Source: JAGPDB01 sp046331265
GTDB taxonomy: Bacteria; Actinomycetota; Acidimicrobiia; IMCC26256; JAGPDB01
Assembly (NCBI GenBank): GCA_046331265.1
Contig: JAXLRE010000002.1
Location: 62,001 to 126,000, forward strand
DNA: 64,000 nucleotides
Reading direction: 5' to 3'
Numbering within the stretch: the stretch's first letter is position 1; each line of letters begins with the position of its first letter. The position numbers and the translations under genes were made by a program. Under the pieces are notes generated by a model. The model searched no databases, was not told the origin of the DNA, and worked only from the letters and a program-made list of their open reading frames with translations. Shown here in pieces: positions 53,000 to 60,931 of this stretch.

Positions 53000-54605
53000 G
53001 TTGACCATCAACCCGACAGACATTGCTAAAGCGATTGCTGACAAGGTTAAAGCATTTGATCCTGAAATTTCACAAGCACGAGTTGGTCGTGTACTAGAAG
53101 TTGGCGACGGTATCGCTCGTGTTTCTGGCTTACCGAACAGTGCTGTGAACGAAATCTTAGAATTTCAATCAGGCGTATTAGGTCTAGCGCTTAACCTTGA
53201 TGAAGAATCAATTGGTGCTGTTGTTTTAGGTGATGCAAGTTCTATTGAAGAGAACCACAGCGTAAAAGCTACTGGACAAATTTTGTCTATACCTGTTGGT
53301 GATGCGCTGCTCGGCCGAGTTATCGATGCATTGGGAAATCCAATTGACGGCAAAGGCCCAATTACTGGTGCCCAAGATCGTCGACTTGAAGTTCAGGCTC
53401 CAGGTATCGTCGGTAGAAAGCCAGTGCACGAACCAATGCAAACAGGTATCAAGGCTATTGACGCTATGACCCCTGTTGGTAGAGGACAGCGACAGTTAAT
53501 TATTGGTGACAGAAAAACTGGTAAGACAACAGTTGCTGTTGACACGATTCTGAACCAAAAAGGTACTGGCGTTAAATGTATTTATGTTGCTATTGGCCAA
53601 AAAGGTTCGACAGTTGCTCAAACTGTTGCGACATTAGAAGAATACGGCGCAATGGATTACACAGTTGTTGTTGCAGCTCCTGCATCAGAAGAAGCTGTAT
53701 TCAAATACTTAGCTCCATACGCTGGTGCTGCATTGGGTCAGCACTGGATGGAAAATTCAGATCATGCATTAGTTGTATATGATGATCTTTCAAAACAAGC
53801 AGAAGCATATCGTCAGATGGCGCTGTTGCTCCGTCGTCCACCAGGTCGTGAGGCATACCCTGGTGACGTTTTCTACCTTCACTCACGATTGTTGGAACGT
53901 GCAGCTAAGCTTTCAGATGATAGAGGTGCAGGTTCTTTAACTGCGTTACCAATAATTGAAACAAAAGCTGGTGACGTTTCTGCGTATATTCCAACTAACG
54001 TTATTTCAATTACAGACGGACAGATTTATTTGACTGACGACTTGTTCAAATCTGGTGTTCGTCCAGCTGTTGATGTTGGTATTTCAGTTTCTCGTGTTGG
54101 TGGTGCTGCACAAACTAAGGCAATGAAATCTGTTGCAGGTACTCTAAAACTTGACCTTGCACAGTTCCGTGACTTAGAAGCATTTGCTACTTTCGGTTCT
54201 GAGCTTGATGCTGTTTCTAAACAACAGCTAGATCGTGGATATCGTCTTGTAGAACTTCTAAAACAAGGTTTGAACTCACCTATGCCTGTTGAAGAACAAG
54301 TTGTTTCAATTTATGCAGGTACAAATGGTTATCTTGATGATTTAGATGTATCACATGTTCGTCCTTTTGAAGCGGCATTGCTTGATGCTTTTAGAACTAA
54401 GTATGCTTCACTTCTTGAAGGTATCAAAAACGAAGGTGCCATTAAAGATGAAGATGGTATTAAAGCTGCTGTTGAATCTGTAAAAGCAGATTACGTTTCG
54501 GCAAATGGTTTAGGCACTCATGAAACTGGTCTTGCTGATGTTACAGATACGGAAGAAGACGAACTTGGTGATGCAAAATCACAAAAGACTTTAGCGACTG
54601 AATAG
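52992..54605 (+). CDS. atpA: F1Fo ATP synthase subunit alpha
   Basis: Non-catalytic nucleotide-binding F1 subunit, 537 aa. P-loop GDRKTGKTT near residue 168; the arginine-finger motif SVSRVGGAAQ near residue 367. ATG 52992 fits AAGGAG; a TTG codon just before it is less likely. The acidic C-terminal tail after about residue 510 is longer than in E. coli. Confidence 0.96.
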   Translation: MAELTINPTDIAKAIADKVKAFDPEISQARVGRVLEVGDGIARVSGLPNSAVNEILEFQSGVLGLALNLDEESIGAVVLGDASSIEENHSVKATGQILSIPVGDALLGRVIDALGNPIDGKGPITGAQDRRLEVQAPGIVGRKPVHEPMQTGIKAIDAMTPVGRGQRQLIIGDRKTGKTTVAVDTILNQKGTGVKCIYVAIGQKGSTVAQTVATLEEYGAMDYTVVVAAPASEEAVFKYLAPYAGAALGQHWMENSDHALVVYDDLSKQAEAYRQMALLLRRPPGREAYPGDVFYLHSRLLERAAKLSDDRGAGSLTALPIIETKAGDVSAYIPTNVISITDGQIYLTDDLFKSGVRPAVDVGISVSRVGGAAQTKAMKSVAGTLKLDLAQFRDLEAFATFGSELDAVSKQQLDRGYRLVELLKQGLNSPMPVEEQVVSIYAGTNGYLDDLDVSHVRPFEAALLDAFRTKYASLLEGIKNEGAIKDEDGIKAAVESVKADYVSANGLGTHETGLADVTDTEEDELGDAKSQKTLATE

Positions 54606-54617
54606 AAAGTAAAGATA

Positions 54618-55601
54618 ATGGCTGGCGGTCAAGAGCGAATCTTAAAGAGAAGAATCAAATCGATTCAATCAACTAAAAAGATTACTCGTGCTATGGAACT
54701 TATTGCTGCGAGTCGTATTAAAAAAGCTGAAGATAAGGTGCGTTCAGCTACACCATATGCAAATGCATTAACAGAGGCAGTTAAAGATTTAGTTGCAGCG
54801 GGCGGAGCAACTGATTCTCCTTTATTAAAACCACGTGAACAAGTGTCACGTGTTGCACATATTGCTGTTGGAGCTGACCGTGGCCTTTGTGGTGGTTACA
54901 ACTATGGCGTAACAAGAGCAACTGAAGGTGAAGTTAAGCATCAAAAGAGCATCGGACGTGACTATACCCTTTATACAGTTGGTCGAAAAGTTGAAGGATA
55001 CTTTAGGTACCGAGACTATAAAATTTCGCAAAGTTTTACAGGCTTTTCTGAAAGACCTTCATATGCTGATGCAGAAAAGATTGCTAGTGAAATAACTCGT
55101 GCATATATTGCTGGCGAAATTGATGAAGCACATATTATTTATACACGTTTCATAACTTCTGGATCACAAGAAGTTGTTGTGAGACCTGTTCTTCCTCTCG
55201 ATAGCGACATTGCTGAAGGGGGAGATGCTCGACCTGAAATTAAAGGCGATTCAATTCCTGCTTCATATACTTTTGAACCAAGTCCATCAGCAATTTTAGA
55301 ATCGATTTTGCCTTTATACGTTGAAGCTCGTGTTTATGCTGCATTACTTAACGCTGCTGCGAGTGAATTAGCTGCAAGGCAAAGAGCAATGAAATCAGCG
55401 ACAGATAATGCTGAAGAACTCATTGTTAATTTAAGTCGTGTTGCAAACAGATTGCGTCAAGATGCAATCACAACAGAAATTATGGAAGTTGTTGGTGGTG
55501 CAGAAGCTTTGCGCGGTGGCCATAAAACAGCACCTGAAATGCTATTAGTTGAAGAGGAAAACCTTGTTGCAGCTTTACCAATCACAGGAAGCGAAGGATG
55601 A
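54618..55601 (+). CDS. atpG: F1Fo ATP synthase subunit gamma
   Basis: Rotor shaft of F1, 327 aa. N-terminal RRIKSIQSTKKITRAMELIAAS and C-terminal MKSATDNAEELI helices form the coiled coil; DRGLCGGYNYGV is the central signature. It has an actinobacterial-type insertion (about residues 195-220, EGGDARPEIKGD). It starts 12 bases after atpA. Confidence 0.95.
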   Translation: MAGGQERILKRRIKSIQSTKKITRAMELIAASRIKKAEDKVRSATPYANALTEAVKDLVAAGGATDSPLLKPREQVSRVAHIAVGADRGLCGGYNYGVTRATEGEVKHQKSIGRDYTLYTVGRKVEGYFRYRDYKISQSFTGFSERPSYADAEKIASEITRAYIAGEIDEAHIIYTRFITSGSQEVVVRPVLPLDSDIAEGGDARPEIKGDSIPASYTFEPSPSAILESILPLYVEARVYAALLNAAASELAARQRAMKSATDNAEELIVNLSRVANRLRQDAITTEIMEVVGGAEALRGGHKTAPEMLLVEEENLVAALPITGSEG

Positions 55602-55661
55602 GCGACCGCGAGCTGTATGAGCTTTGCTTATGCAGCGACAATAAATTAGAAAAGGAAAGAA

Positions 55662-57095
55662 ATGACACAAACGATTGAGACATTAAAAGATGGCCGCGTT
55701 GTTGCCATAGCTGGACCGGTTATCGACGTTGAGTTTCCGCCAGATGCTCTGCCAGAAATTAACACAGCATTGACAGTTACAATTACTCTTGACGGTAAAG
55801 ACAGCGTTGTTACTGCAGAAGTTGCTCAACAAATTGGTGATGGTCGTGTACGTGCTATTTGTATGCAGCCTACTGATGGTTTAAAGCGTGGTGCTGTTGT
55901 TACAAATACAGGTCGCGGTATTTCTGTTCCTGTCGGTGATGGTGTTCTTGGTCACGTTTTTAATGTTTTAGGTAAACCACTAGACACAACCGAGGATCAA
56001 TTAACTGGTATCGATGACCGTTGGGATATACATCGTGACGCTCCAGATTTTGCTGATCTTGAACCAAAAGCTGAAATGTTTGAGACTGGTATTAAAGTTA
56101 TCGACTTGCTTGAGCCTTATGTAAAAGGTGGAAAGATTGGTCTTTTCGGTGGTGCTGGTGTTGGTAAAACCGTTTTGATTCTTGAAATGATTAACCGTGT
56201 TGCAACACAACATGGTGGTGTTTCTGTTTTTGCTGGTGTTGGTGAACGTACTCGTGAAGGTACTGACCTTTGGTTAGAAATGCAAGAGAGTGGTGTTATC
56301 GAAAAAGCTGCTTTGGTATATGGTCAGATGGATGAGCCACCAGGTGTTCGTCTTCGTGTTGCTCTTAGTGCTTTAACAATGGCTGAATATTTCCGTGATG
56401 TTAAAAACCAAGACGTGCTTTTGTTCGTAGATAATATTTTCCGTTTCGTTCAAGCTGGTTCTGAAGTTTCAACTCTTCTAGGACGTATGCCTTCTGCTGT
56501 TGGTTATCAACCAACTTTGGCAGATGAAATGGGTAACCTTCAAGAAAGAATTACTTCTACAAAAGGTCGTTCTATTACTTCGTTGCAGGCTGTTTACGTT
56601 CCTGCTGACGACTATACCGACCCTGCTCCGTTTACAACTTTCACTCACTTGGATGCAACAACAGAGTTGAGCCGTCAGATCGCTTCACTTGGTATTTATC
56701 CAGCTGTTGACCCGTTGGCTTCTACATCATCAATTTTGTCTCCAGAAGTTGTTGGAGATCGACACTATGCTGTTGCTCGTAGAGTACAAGAAATTTTACA
56801 ACGATACAAAGAACTTCAAGATATCATTGCGATTCTTGGTTTGGACGAGTTGAGCGAAGAGGACAAAGTTACCGTTGCTCGTGCTCGTAAAATCCAAAGA
56901 TTCTTGTCTCAACCATTCTTTGTTGGTGAAGTCTTTACTGGTCTTAAAGGTGTTTACTGTACCATCGAAGAAACTGTTGAAAGTTTCGAAGCGATCTGTA
57001 ACGGTGATCTTGACCACTGTCCAGAACAGGCATTCTTCAACGTTGGTGGCGCAGAAAGTGTTCTAGAAAAAGCTAAGACTTTGAGCGAAAGCTAG
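55662..57095 (+). CDS. atpD: F1Fo ATP synthase subunit beta
   Basis: Catalytic subunit, 477 aa. P-loop GGAGVGKTV near residue 164; GERTREGTDLW with the catalytic Glu; LLFVDNIFRFVQAGSE. AAAGGA ribosome binding site, 60 bases after atpG. Normal length. Confidence 0.97.
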   Translation: MTQTIETLKDGRVVAIAGPVIDVEFPPDALPEINTALTVTITLDGKDSVVTAEVAQQIGDGRVRAICMQPTDGLKRGAVVTNTGRGISVPVGDGVLGHVFNVLGKPLDTTEDQLTGIDDRWDIHRDAPDFADLEPKAEMFETGIKVIDLLEPYVKGGKIGLFGGAGVGKTVLILEMINRVATQHGGVSVFAGVGERTREGTDLWLEMQESGVIEKAALVYGQMDEPPGVRLRVALSALTMAEYFRDVKNQDVLLFVDNIFRFVQAGSEVSTLLGRMPSAVGYQPTLADEMGNLQERITSTKGRSITSLQAVYVPADDYTDPAPFTTFTHLDATTELSRQIASLGIYPAVDPLASTSSILSPEVVGDRHYAVARRVQEILQRYKELQDIIAILGLDELSEEDKVTVARARKIQRFLSQPFFVGEVFTGLKGVYCTIEETVESFEAICNGDLDHCPEQAFFNVGGAESVLEKAKTLSES

Positions 57096-57102
57096 TAGAT
57101 AG

Positions 57103-57351
57103 ATGAAAGCTGAAGTTGTTTCTCCAGAGCGAATCCTTTTTGAAGGTGATGCAGAAATGGTTGTTTGTCGTACGAGCAATGGTGATGCAGCATTTTTAGA
57201 AGGACATGAGCCATTTTTAGGGATGTTAGCTCCTGGAGAAATTCGTGTGATTAACGATGGCAAAGAATTTGCCTTCAAATGCACACGAGGCTTTGTCGAG
57301 GTAGATGGATCACACGTTCGAGTAATCTCGGACGACGCTCAACCCCTATAA
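57103..57351 (+). CDS. atpC: F1Fo ATP synthase subunit epsilon, short form
   Basis: An 82-aa beta-sandwich domain only (VVSPERILFEGDAEMVV, GHEPFLGMLAPGEIRV). The C-terminal helical hairpin, which in longer forms (about 120-140 aa) inhibits ATP hydrolysis, is absent. The stop is followed two bases later by the 51-bp repeat. Short epsilon subunits exist in other bacteria, so this may be normal for the lineage. Confidence 0.92.
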   Translation: MKAEVVSPERILFEGDAEMVVCRTSNGDAAFLEGHEPFLGMLAPGEIRVINDGKEFAFKCTRGFVEVDGSHVRVISDDAQPL

Positions 57352-57353
57352 GC

Positions 57354-57404
57354 CCGTGTTGGGTCGAAAAACTATCGTTTTTCGATAGAAAATCCCACAA
57401 ACAC
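57354..57404 (+). repeat. 51-bp dyad repeat, copy C
   Basis: Exact copy of the elements at 38787 and 43152, starting 2 bases after the atpC stop and thus at the end of the atp operon. No T-run follows it. Confidence 0.9.
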
Positions 57405-57413
57405 GAAAACGAT

Positions 57414-57419
57414 TATACT
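57414..57419 (+). promoter_or_regulatory. -10-like box TATACT before the gene at 57444
   Basis: TATACT lies 24 bases before the ATG, leaving a short leader with GGAGA. No clear -35 box; the expected place is inside the 3' arm of the repeat. Confidence 0.4.
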
Positions 57420-57443
57420 TTTACTCTAACGGATTGGAGAAAA

Positions 57444-58178
57444 ATGTCGGATGAACCATCGCCAGGGAAAGAAATATCGTTGGGTGATATTGCTGGATTG
57501 ATCAAACCTTCTATTGCGAAAACAATTGTCGATTCAATTCGGCAGATGAAGACATTGACTCCTATTGATTACGATGAGTTTGAAGAGCTTGCTCAAACAA
57601 TAATTGCACTTGATGAACAAACAAGAAATGAAATTGTTGCAGGTCTTTCAGTAATTGTCGGAGGAACTGTTCCTAATTCTCCTTCAAGTCGACTTTCTAA
57701 TCCGCCATTATTTCAAGATCAAAGAGTAGCACTGGCTTTAGTGGCGCGAGTTGAAATCGGATTTTTCCCAACTGACAGAATAAGACAACAATTAGTTGAT
57801 TCATACAGCGCTAAAGAATTGATTTCTTTATTTCATCTATGCGTACCGCCAAAAATTATTCCTGAGGTTTTGGCATGGCGAGCATATGAGGATCGTGATG
57901 GTCTTGATCCAGATGAATATGACGCATTGTTTGACCCATCCTCGAAAGAAATGTCGGGACTTTCTTTGGAAGATCGTTCTAAGTTTGCTAAGCGCTTTTT
58001 AATACATTTAGAAGTGCAGCTTCGCGGGGTCTCGGGTGAAGGCGGACTAACTTCTAGAGAGAAGATAGCTAAAATATTTAGAAAAGATCTTCAAAAATTT
58101 CCAGACTTCAACAGAGATATTTTGAACGAATTAAATCCAGAACTTACATCTTTAGATTTGGCTCAGCGCGATATTTAA
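57444..58178 (+). CDS. hypothetical protein
   Basis: A 244-aa soluble protein of unknown function. The open frame extends upstream through the repeat, but ATG 57444 has GGAGA and removes an implausible basic/Trp-rich extension. It is mainly helical, acidic, with no signal or membrane segment. A DDxD/E-like acidic run (YEDRDGLDPDEYDALFD, about residues 145-165) resembles no motif I can name. It ends 2 bases before a convergent terminator. Confidence 0.75.
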   Translation: MSDEPSPGKEISLGDIAGLIKPSIAKTIVDSIRQMKTLTPIDYDEFEELAQTIIALDEQTRNEIVAGLSVIVGGTVPNSPSSRLSNPPLFQDQRVALALVARVEIGFFPTDRIRQQLVDSYSAKELISLFHLCVPPKIIPEVLAWRAYEDRDGLDPDEYDALFDPSSKEMSGLSLEDRSKFAKRFLIHLEVQLRGVSGEGGLTSREKIAKIFRKDLQKFPDFNRDILNELNPELTSLDLAQRDI

Positions 58179-58179
58179 T

Positions 58180-58235
58180 GTGTTGGGGGGGTAAAAAAAC
58201 TATCGGAAAACGATAGTTTTTCGACCCAACACGGG
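58180..58235. terminator. bidirectional terminator related to the 51-bp repeat, inverted copy D
   Basis: Outer arms GTGTTGGG / CCCAACAC (8 bp) and inner stem AAAAACTATCG / CGATAGTTTTT (11 bp, loop GAAAA). Read on the minus strand, its first half matches the repeat family for about 25 bases. It sits between convergent genes, with A/T tracts on both arms. Confidence 0.8.
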
Positions 58236-58249
58236 TAAGAGAGAGAGGA

Positions 58250-59413
58250 CTATTCTCCGTTGAAGTTTTGATTCGTTGGAGAACCAGAATACTGCGCGTT
58301 ACCATTTTTATCGTATGTGATGATAACGCCTCCACTATTAGTTCCATTTGTACTCTGAGAATTTTGTGCAGGCGGAGCAACTGTAACACTTGGTGCAGGA
58401 GTTGTATTCTCAACAACAGTTTTTTCTGTTGAAGCTTGATCTGTCATCACAGGTGCAGGTTTTGGTGAGTTTGAATCTGAAACAACAGGTCTAACAATTA
58501 AAAATGCTGTAACCGCTAAGACAACAGCCAACAAAATTATCGCTATTTTATTTGCAAGGATTTTATTAACAATGTTCTTTACAAAAGATAAATCAATTTG
58601 AACAGTTTCGCGTTGAGTTGGTTCTTTATAAAATCTGTCTTCGTCAGAAATCTCTTGTGTTTGTGCAGCAAAAAATTCTTCTGCAGAAGAATAGCTGTGC
58701 CCAAAGTTTGCAGAAGTTGAGCTTGTAAACAAACTTGGTGATACAAATGGTTCACCAACCGGTAAAACATCTTCACGTATATCAATTACATTTTCAGCTG
58801 GTGCAGGTTGTGCCTTAATAAATTCTTGTTCAAAATCAGAAACAGGAACTTGTTCTTCAACGACATCAGGTGCAGGTTGCGTCATTGAACTTTGTTGAGG
58901 TGCTGGAATTGGTTCATAAGCAACTTGTCCAACAGGTGCGGCAGGTACATGCTGAACAGGTTCTGTCATCGGTTGAACACAAGGTGCGGATTGTTCAACC
59001 TTTAGGTTTGTAGGATTTAAATTTTGTGGAACACCAAATCTTGGAATTGAATCTGGTGTTATGCTCGGAATTGGTTCTCCTAAACGAGTCTTTCTCGTCG
59101 GTGCAGGCATGTCATCATATGATGCATTATGAGCTAAGGGAGTGTGCCCTCCATCATATGCACTATGTTGAAAAGGATCAGAAGTGGAATTTGTTTTATA
59201 GCCAGTATCTTCATATGCTGAAGAGTTTGAACTTGGTGCATACCTAGATGTCCGTGCTTGTTTTCCATTACCTTCAGGGATTAACGAAGCAGCGTATGCA
59301 CTTAAGTCAGAACTAGTTTCAGCTACTGGATAATTTGGTGCAGAATTTCCCCAGGCGTCAGAAGAGAATACATTTGTTCCATTCGAGTCAAAATCATTGG
59401 GGCTTCGTCGCAA
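58250..59413 (-). CDS. hypothetical single-pass membrane protein with Pro/Ala-rich cytoplasmic region
   Basis: A 387-aa protein with a long low-complexity N-terminal part (Ser/Ala/Pro/Gln, about 1-275), one membrane helix (about 289-308) and a short Thr/Pro/Asn-rich extracytoplasmic tail. The topology is that of actinobacterial wall- or division-associated proteins, but no domain is recognised. TTG start with AAGGA. Function unknown. Confidence 0.65.
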   Translation of the reverse strand: MRRSPNDFDSNGTNVFSSDAWGNSAPNYPVAETSSDLSAYAASLIPEGNGKQARTSRYAPSSNSSAYEDTGYKTNSTSDPFQHSAYDGGHTPLAHNASYDDMPAPTRKTRLGEPIPSITPDSIPRFGVPQNLNPTNLKVEQSAPCVQPMTEPVQHVPAAPVGQVAYEPIPAPQQSSMTQPAPDVVEEQVPVSDFEQEFIKAQPAPAENVIDIREDVLPVGEPFVSPSLFTSSTSANFGHSYSSAEEFFAAQTQEISDEDRFYKEPTQRETVQIDLSFVKNIVNKILANKIAIILLAVVLAVTAFLIVRPVVSDSNSPKPAPVMTDQASTEKTVVENTTPAPSVTVAPPAQNSQSTNGTNSGGVIITYDKNGNAQYSGSPTNQNFNGE

Positions 59414-59531
59414 CTTTTGTCCTTATGCGTAATAAGTCAATTGAGGGCTTGTAAACACATTTTCACATGGAATAGGTCAAAAGTCACGAGTTACGAAAAT
59501 GACTAGTTATAAAAAAGATTAAATAAAGAAC

Positions 59532-59789
59532 TTAATTAATAAATCCGCCGTCTTTAGGAACTTTAAGATTTAAAAATGTACAGACTTTATTGTTTTTTTC
59601 ACATGTTGTTAGAACGCGAGTATATTGATAACAACCAATTAATAAAGCACCAATAATTAAAGTTGTTACAACTCTTAAACCTGGTTTTTCAAGCGACTTT
59701 ATAAGCATTAAGCAAACAATGAAACTCACAATAATTATAAGCCACATGATAACTCTCATTGTTTGGACATCTAAAAAGCCTGGAAGCAT
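59532..59789 (-). CDS. small two-helix membrane protein
   Basis: An 85-aa protein with two hydrophobic helices (about 10-30 and 38-57) and a Cys-containing tail (TTCEKNNKVCTF). Family unknown. ATG without ribosome binding site but with TAGTCT exactly 6 nt upstream. It lies between glpX and the hypothetical membrane protein on the same strand. The 118-bp gap after it shows nothing recognisable. Confidence 0.6.
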   Translation of the reverse strand: MLPGFLDVQTMRVIMWLIIIVSFIVCLMLIKSLEKPGLRVVTTLIIGALLIGCYQYTRVLTTCEKNNKVCTFLNLKVPKDGGFIN

Positions 59790-59795
59790 CCATAT

Positions 59796-59801
59796 AGACT
59801 A
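59796..59801 (-). promoter_or_regulatory. -10-like box of the small membrane protein (TAGTCT)
   Basis: TAGTCT ends 6 nt before the minus-strand ATG, matching the spacing seen at other genes in the window. Confidence 0.35.
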
Positions 59802-59828
59802 TTACGCTTTTGTGTCTAAGTGGTGTTT

Positions 59829-60818
59829 TTAATAACTTACAATGGAATACGTTGAGAGTTTTTCTAGATTATGTGTCGCTTCAACGATTCTAACTGTGCC
59901 TGATTTATTGCGCATTGACAGCGAAGTTGTATGAGCCCCACTTTGATCATATCTGACACCAGGCAATAAATCTCCAGGAGTTATACCAGTTGCAGAAAAG
60001 AAGATGTCCTCACCTGAAACTAAATCGTCAACGCCTAAAACACCTTCTAAATCATAACCTTGATCAATGGCCTGTGTTTTTTCATCATCATTTCGTGGCA
60101 TTAATTTTCCTTGGAAATCACCGCCCATGCATTTAATCGCAGCTGCTGCAATAACTGCTTCTGGTGTTCCACCTATACCCATTAAAACGTCAACACCAGA
60201 TCCACGTCGACAAGTTGCAATTGCTCCAGCGACATCACCGTCACGAATTAATTTTATTCGAGCGCCAACACTTCTAATTTCAGAAATTAAATCAACATGT
60301 CTATCCCTATCTAATACGACAACTGTTAGATCTCGCATACGTGATCCTTTAGCTTTTGCAATAGCTAACAAATTTTCTTCAACACTGGCATTGATATCGA
60401 TAGCTCCTTTTGCTTCTGGTCCTGTTGCTATTTTTTGCATGTACATAACAGGTCCAGGATTAAACATCGTTCCGCGTTCGCTTACAGCAATTACGCTGAC
60501 TGCGTTATCTAAACCAAGTGCAGTTAATGTTGTTCCATCGATTGGGTCGACAGCTATATCGACTTCGACGCCGCCGGTTCCAACTTGTTCACCATTAAAA
60601 AGCATTGGTGCATTATCTTTTTCACCTTCACCAATGACGACAACTCCATCAAAATATATTGAATTGAGCACTAGACGCATCGCGTCAACGGCTGCACCAT
60701 CTGCTATTTCTTTTTCACCACGTCCAACATGATGTCCTGCAGCGAGAGCGGCTGCTTCAGTCACTCTCACGAGTTCCAAGGCTATATTTCGGGTGGGTAG
60801 CTGTTGAGAATTATCCAT
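59829..60818 (-). CDS. glpX: fructose-1,6-bisphosphatase class II
   Basis: Hydrolyses fructose-1,6-bisphosphate in gluconeogenesis. A 329-aa GlpX protein: GEGEKDNAPML near residue 62, metal-binding VDPIDGTTL near residue 88, GVDVLMGIGGTPEAVI near 205. Typical actinobacterial class II enzyme. It is divergent from murA with a 113-bp gap. TATTGT lies 7 nt upstream of the ATG and no ribosome binding site is seen. Confidence 0.95.
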   Translation of the reverse strand: MDNSQQLPTRNIALELVRVTEAAALAAGHHVGRGEKEIADGAAVDAMRLVLNSIYFDGVVVIGEGEKDNAPMLFNGEQVGTGGVEVDIAVDPIDGTTLTALGLDNAVSVIAVSERGTMFNPGPVMYMQKIATGPEAKGAIDINASVEENLLAIAKAKGSRMRDLTVVVLDRDRHVDLISEIRSVGARIKLIRDGDVAGAIATCRRGSGVDVLMGIGGTPEAVIAAAAIKCMGGDFQGKLMPRNDDEKTQAIDQGYDLEGVLGVDDLVSGEDIFFSATGITPGDLLPGVRYDQSGAHTTSLSMRNKSGTVRIVEATHNLEKLSTYSIVSY

Positions 60819-60919
60819 ATATCAAACAATAGCTTTGATTACAGACATAAATGTGCAGTTCAACGACAAAATCTTCACATACATGCCTATGCCACATAGC
60901 CAAAAATTTTGTTAAATAC

Positions 60920-60925
60920 TAGAAT
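60920..60925 (+). promoter_or_regulatory. -10-like box of murA (TAGAAT)
   Basis: TAGAAT ends 6 nt before the murA ATG; no Shine-Dalgarno. Same hexamer and spacing as at hom. Confidence 0.5.
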
Positions 60926-60931
60926 CTTCAG

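Noticed and set aside
38787..57404. The 51-bp elements as a CRISPR array
   Set aside because: Copies are thousands of bases apart, not regularly spaced, and have no cas genes nearby.
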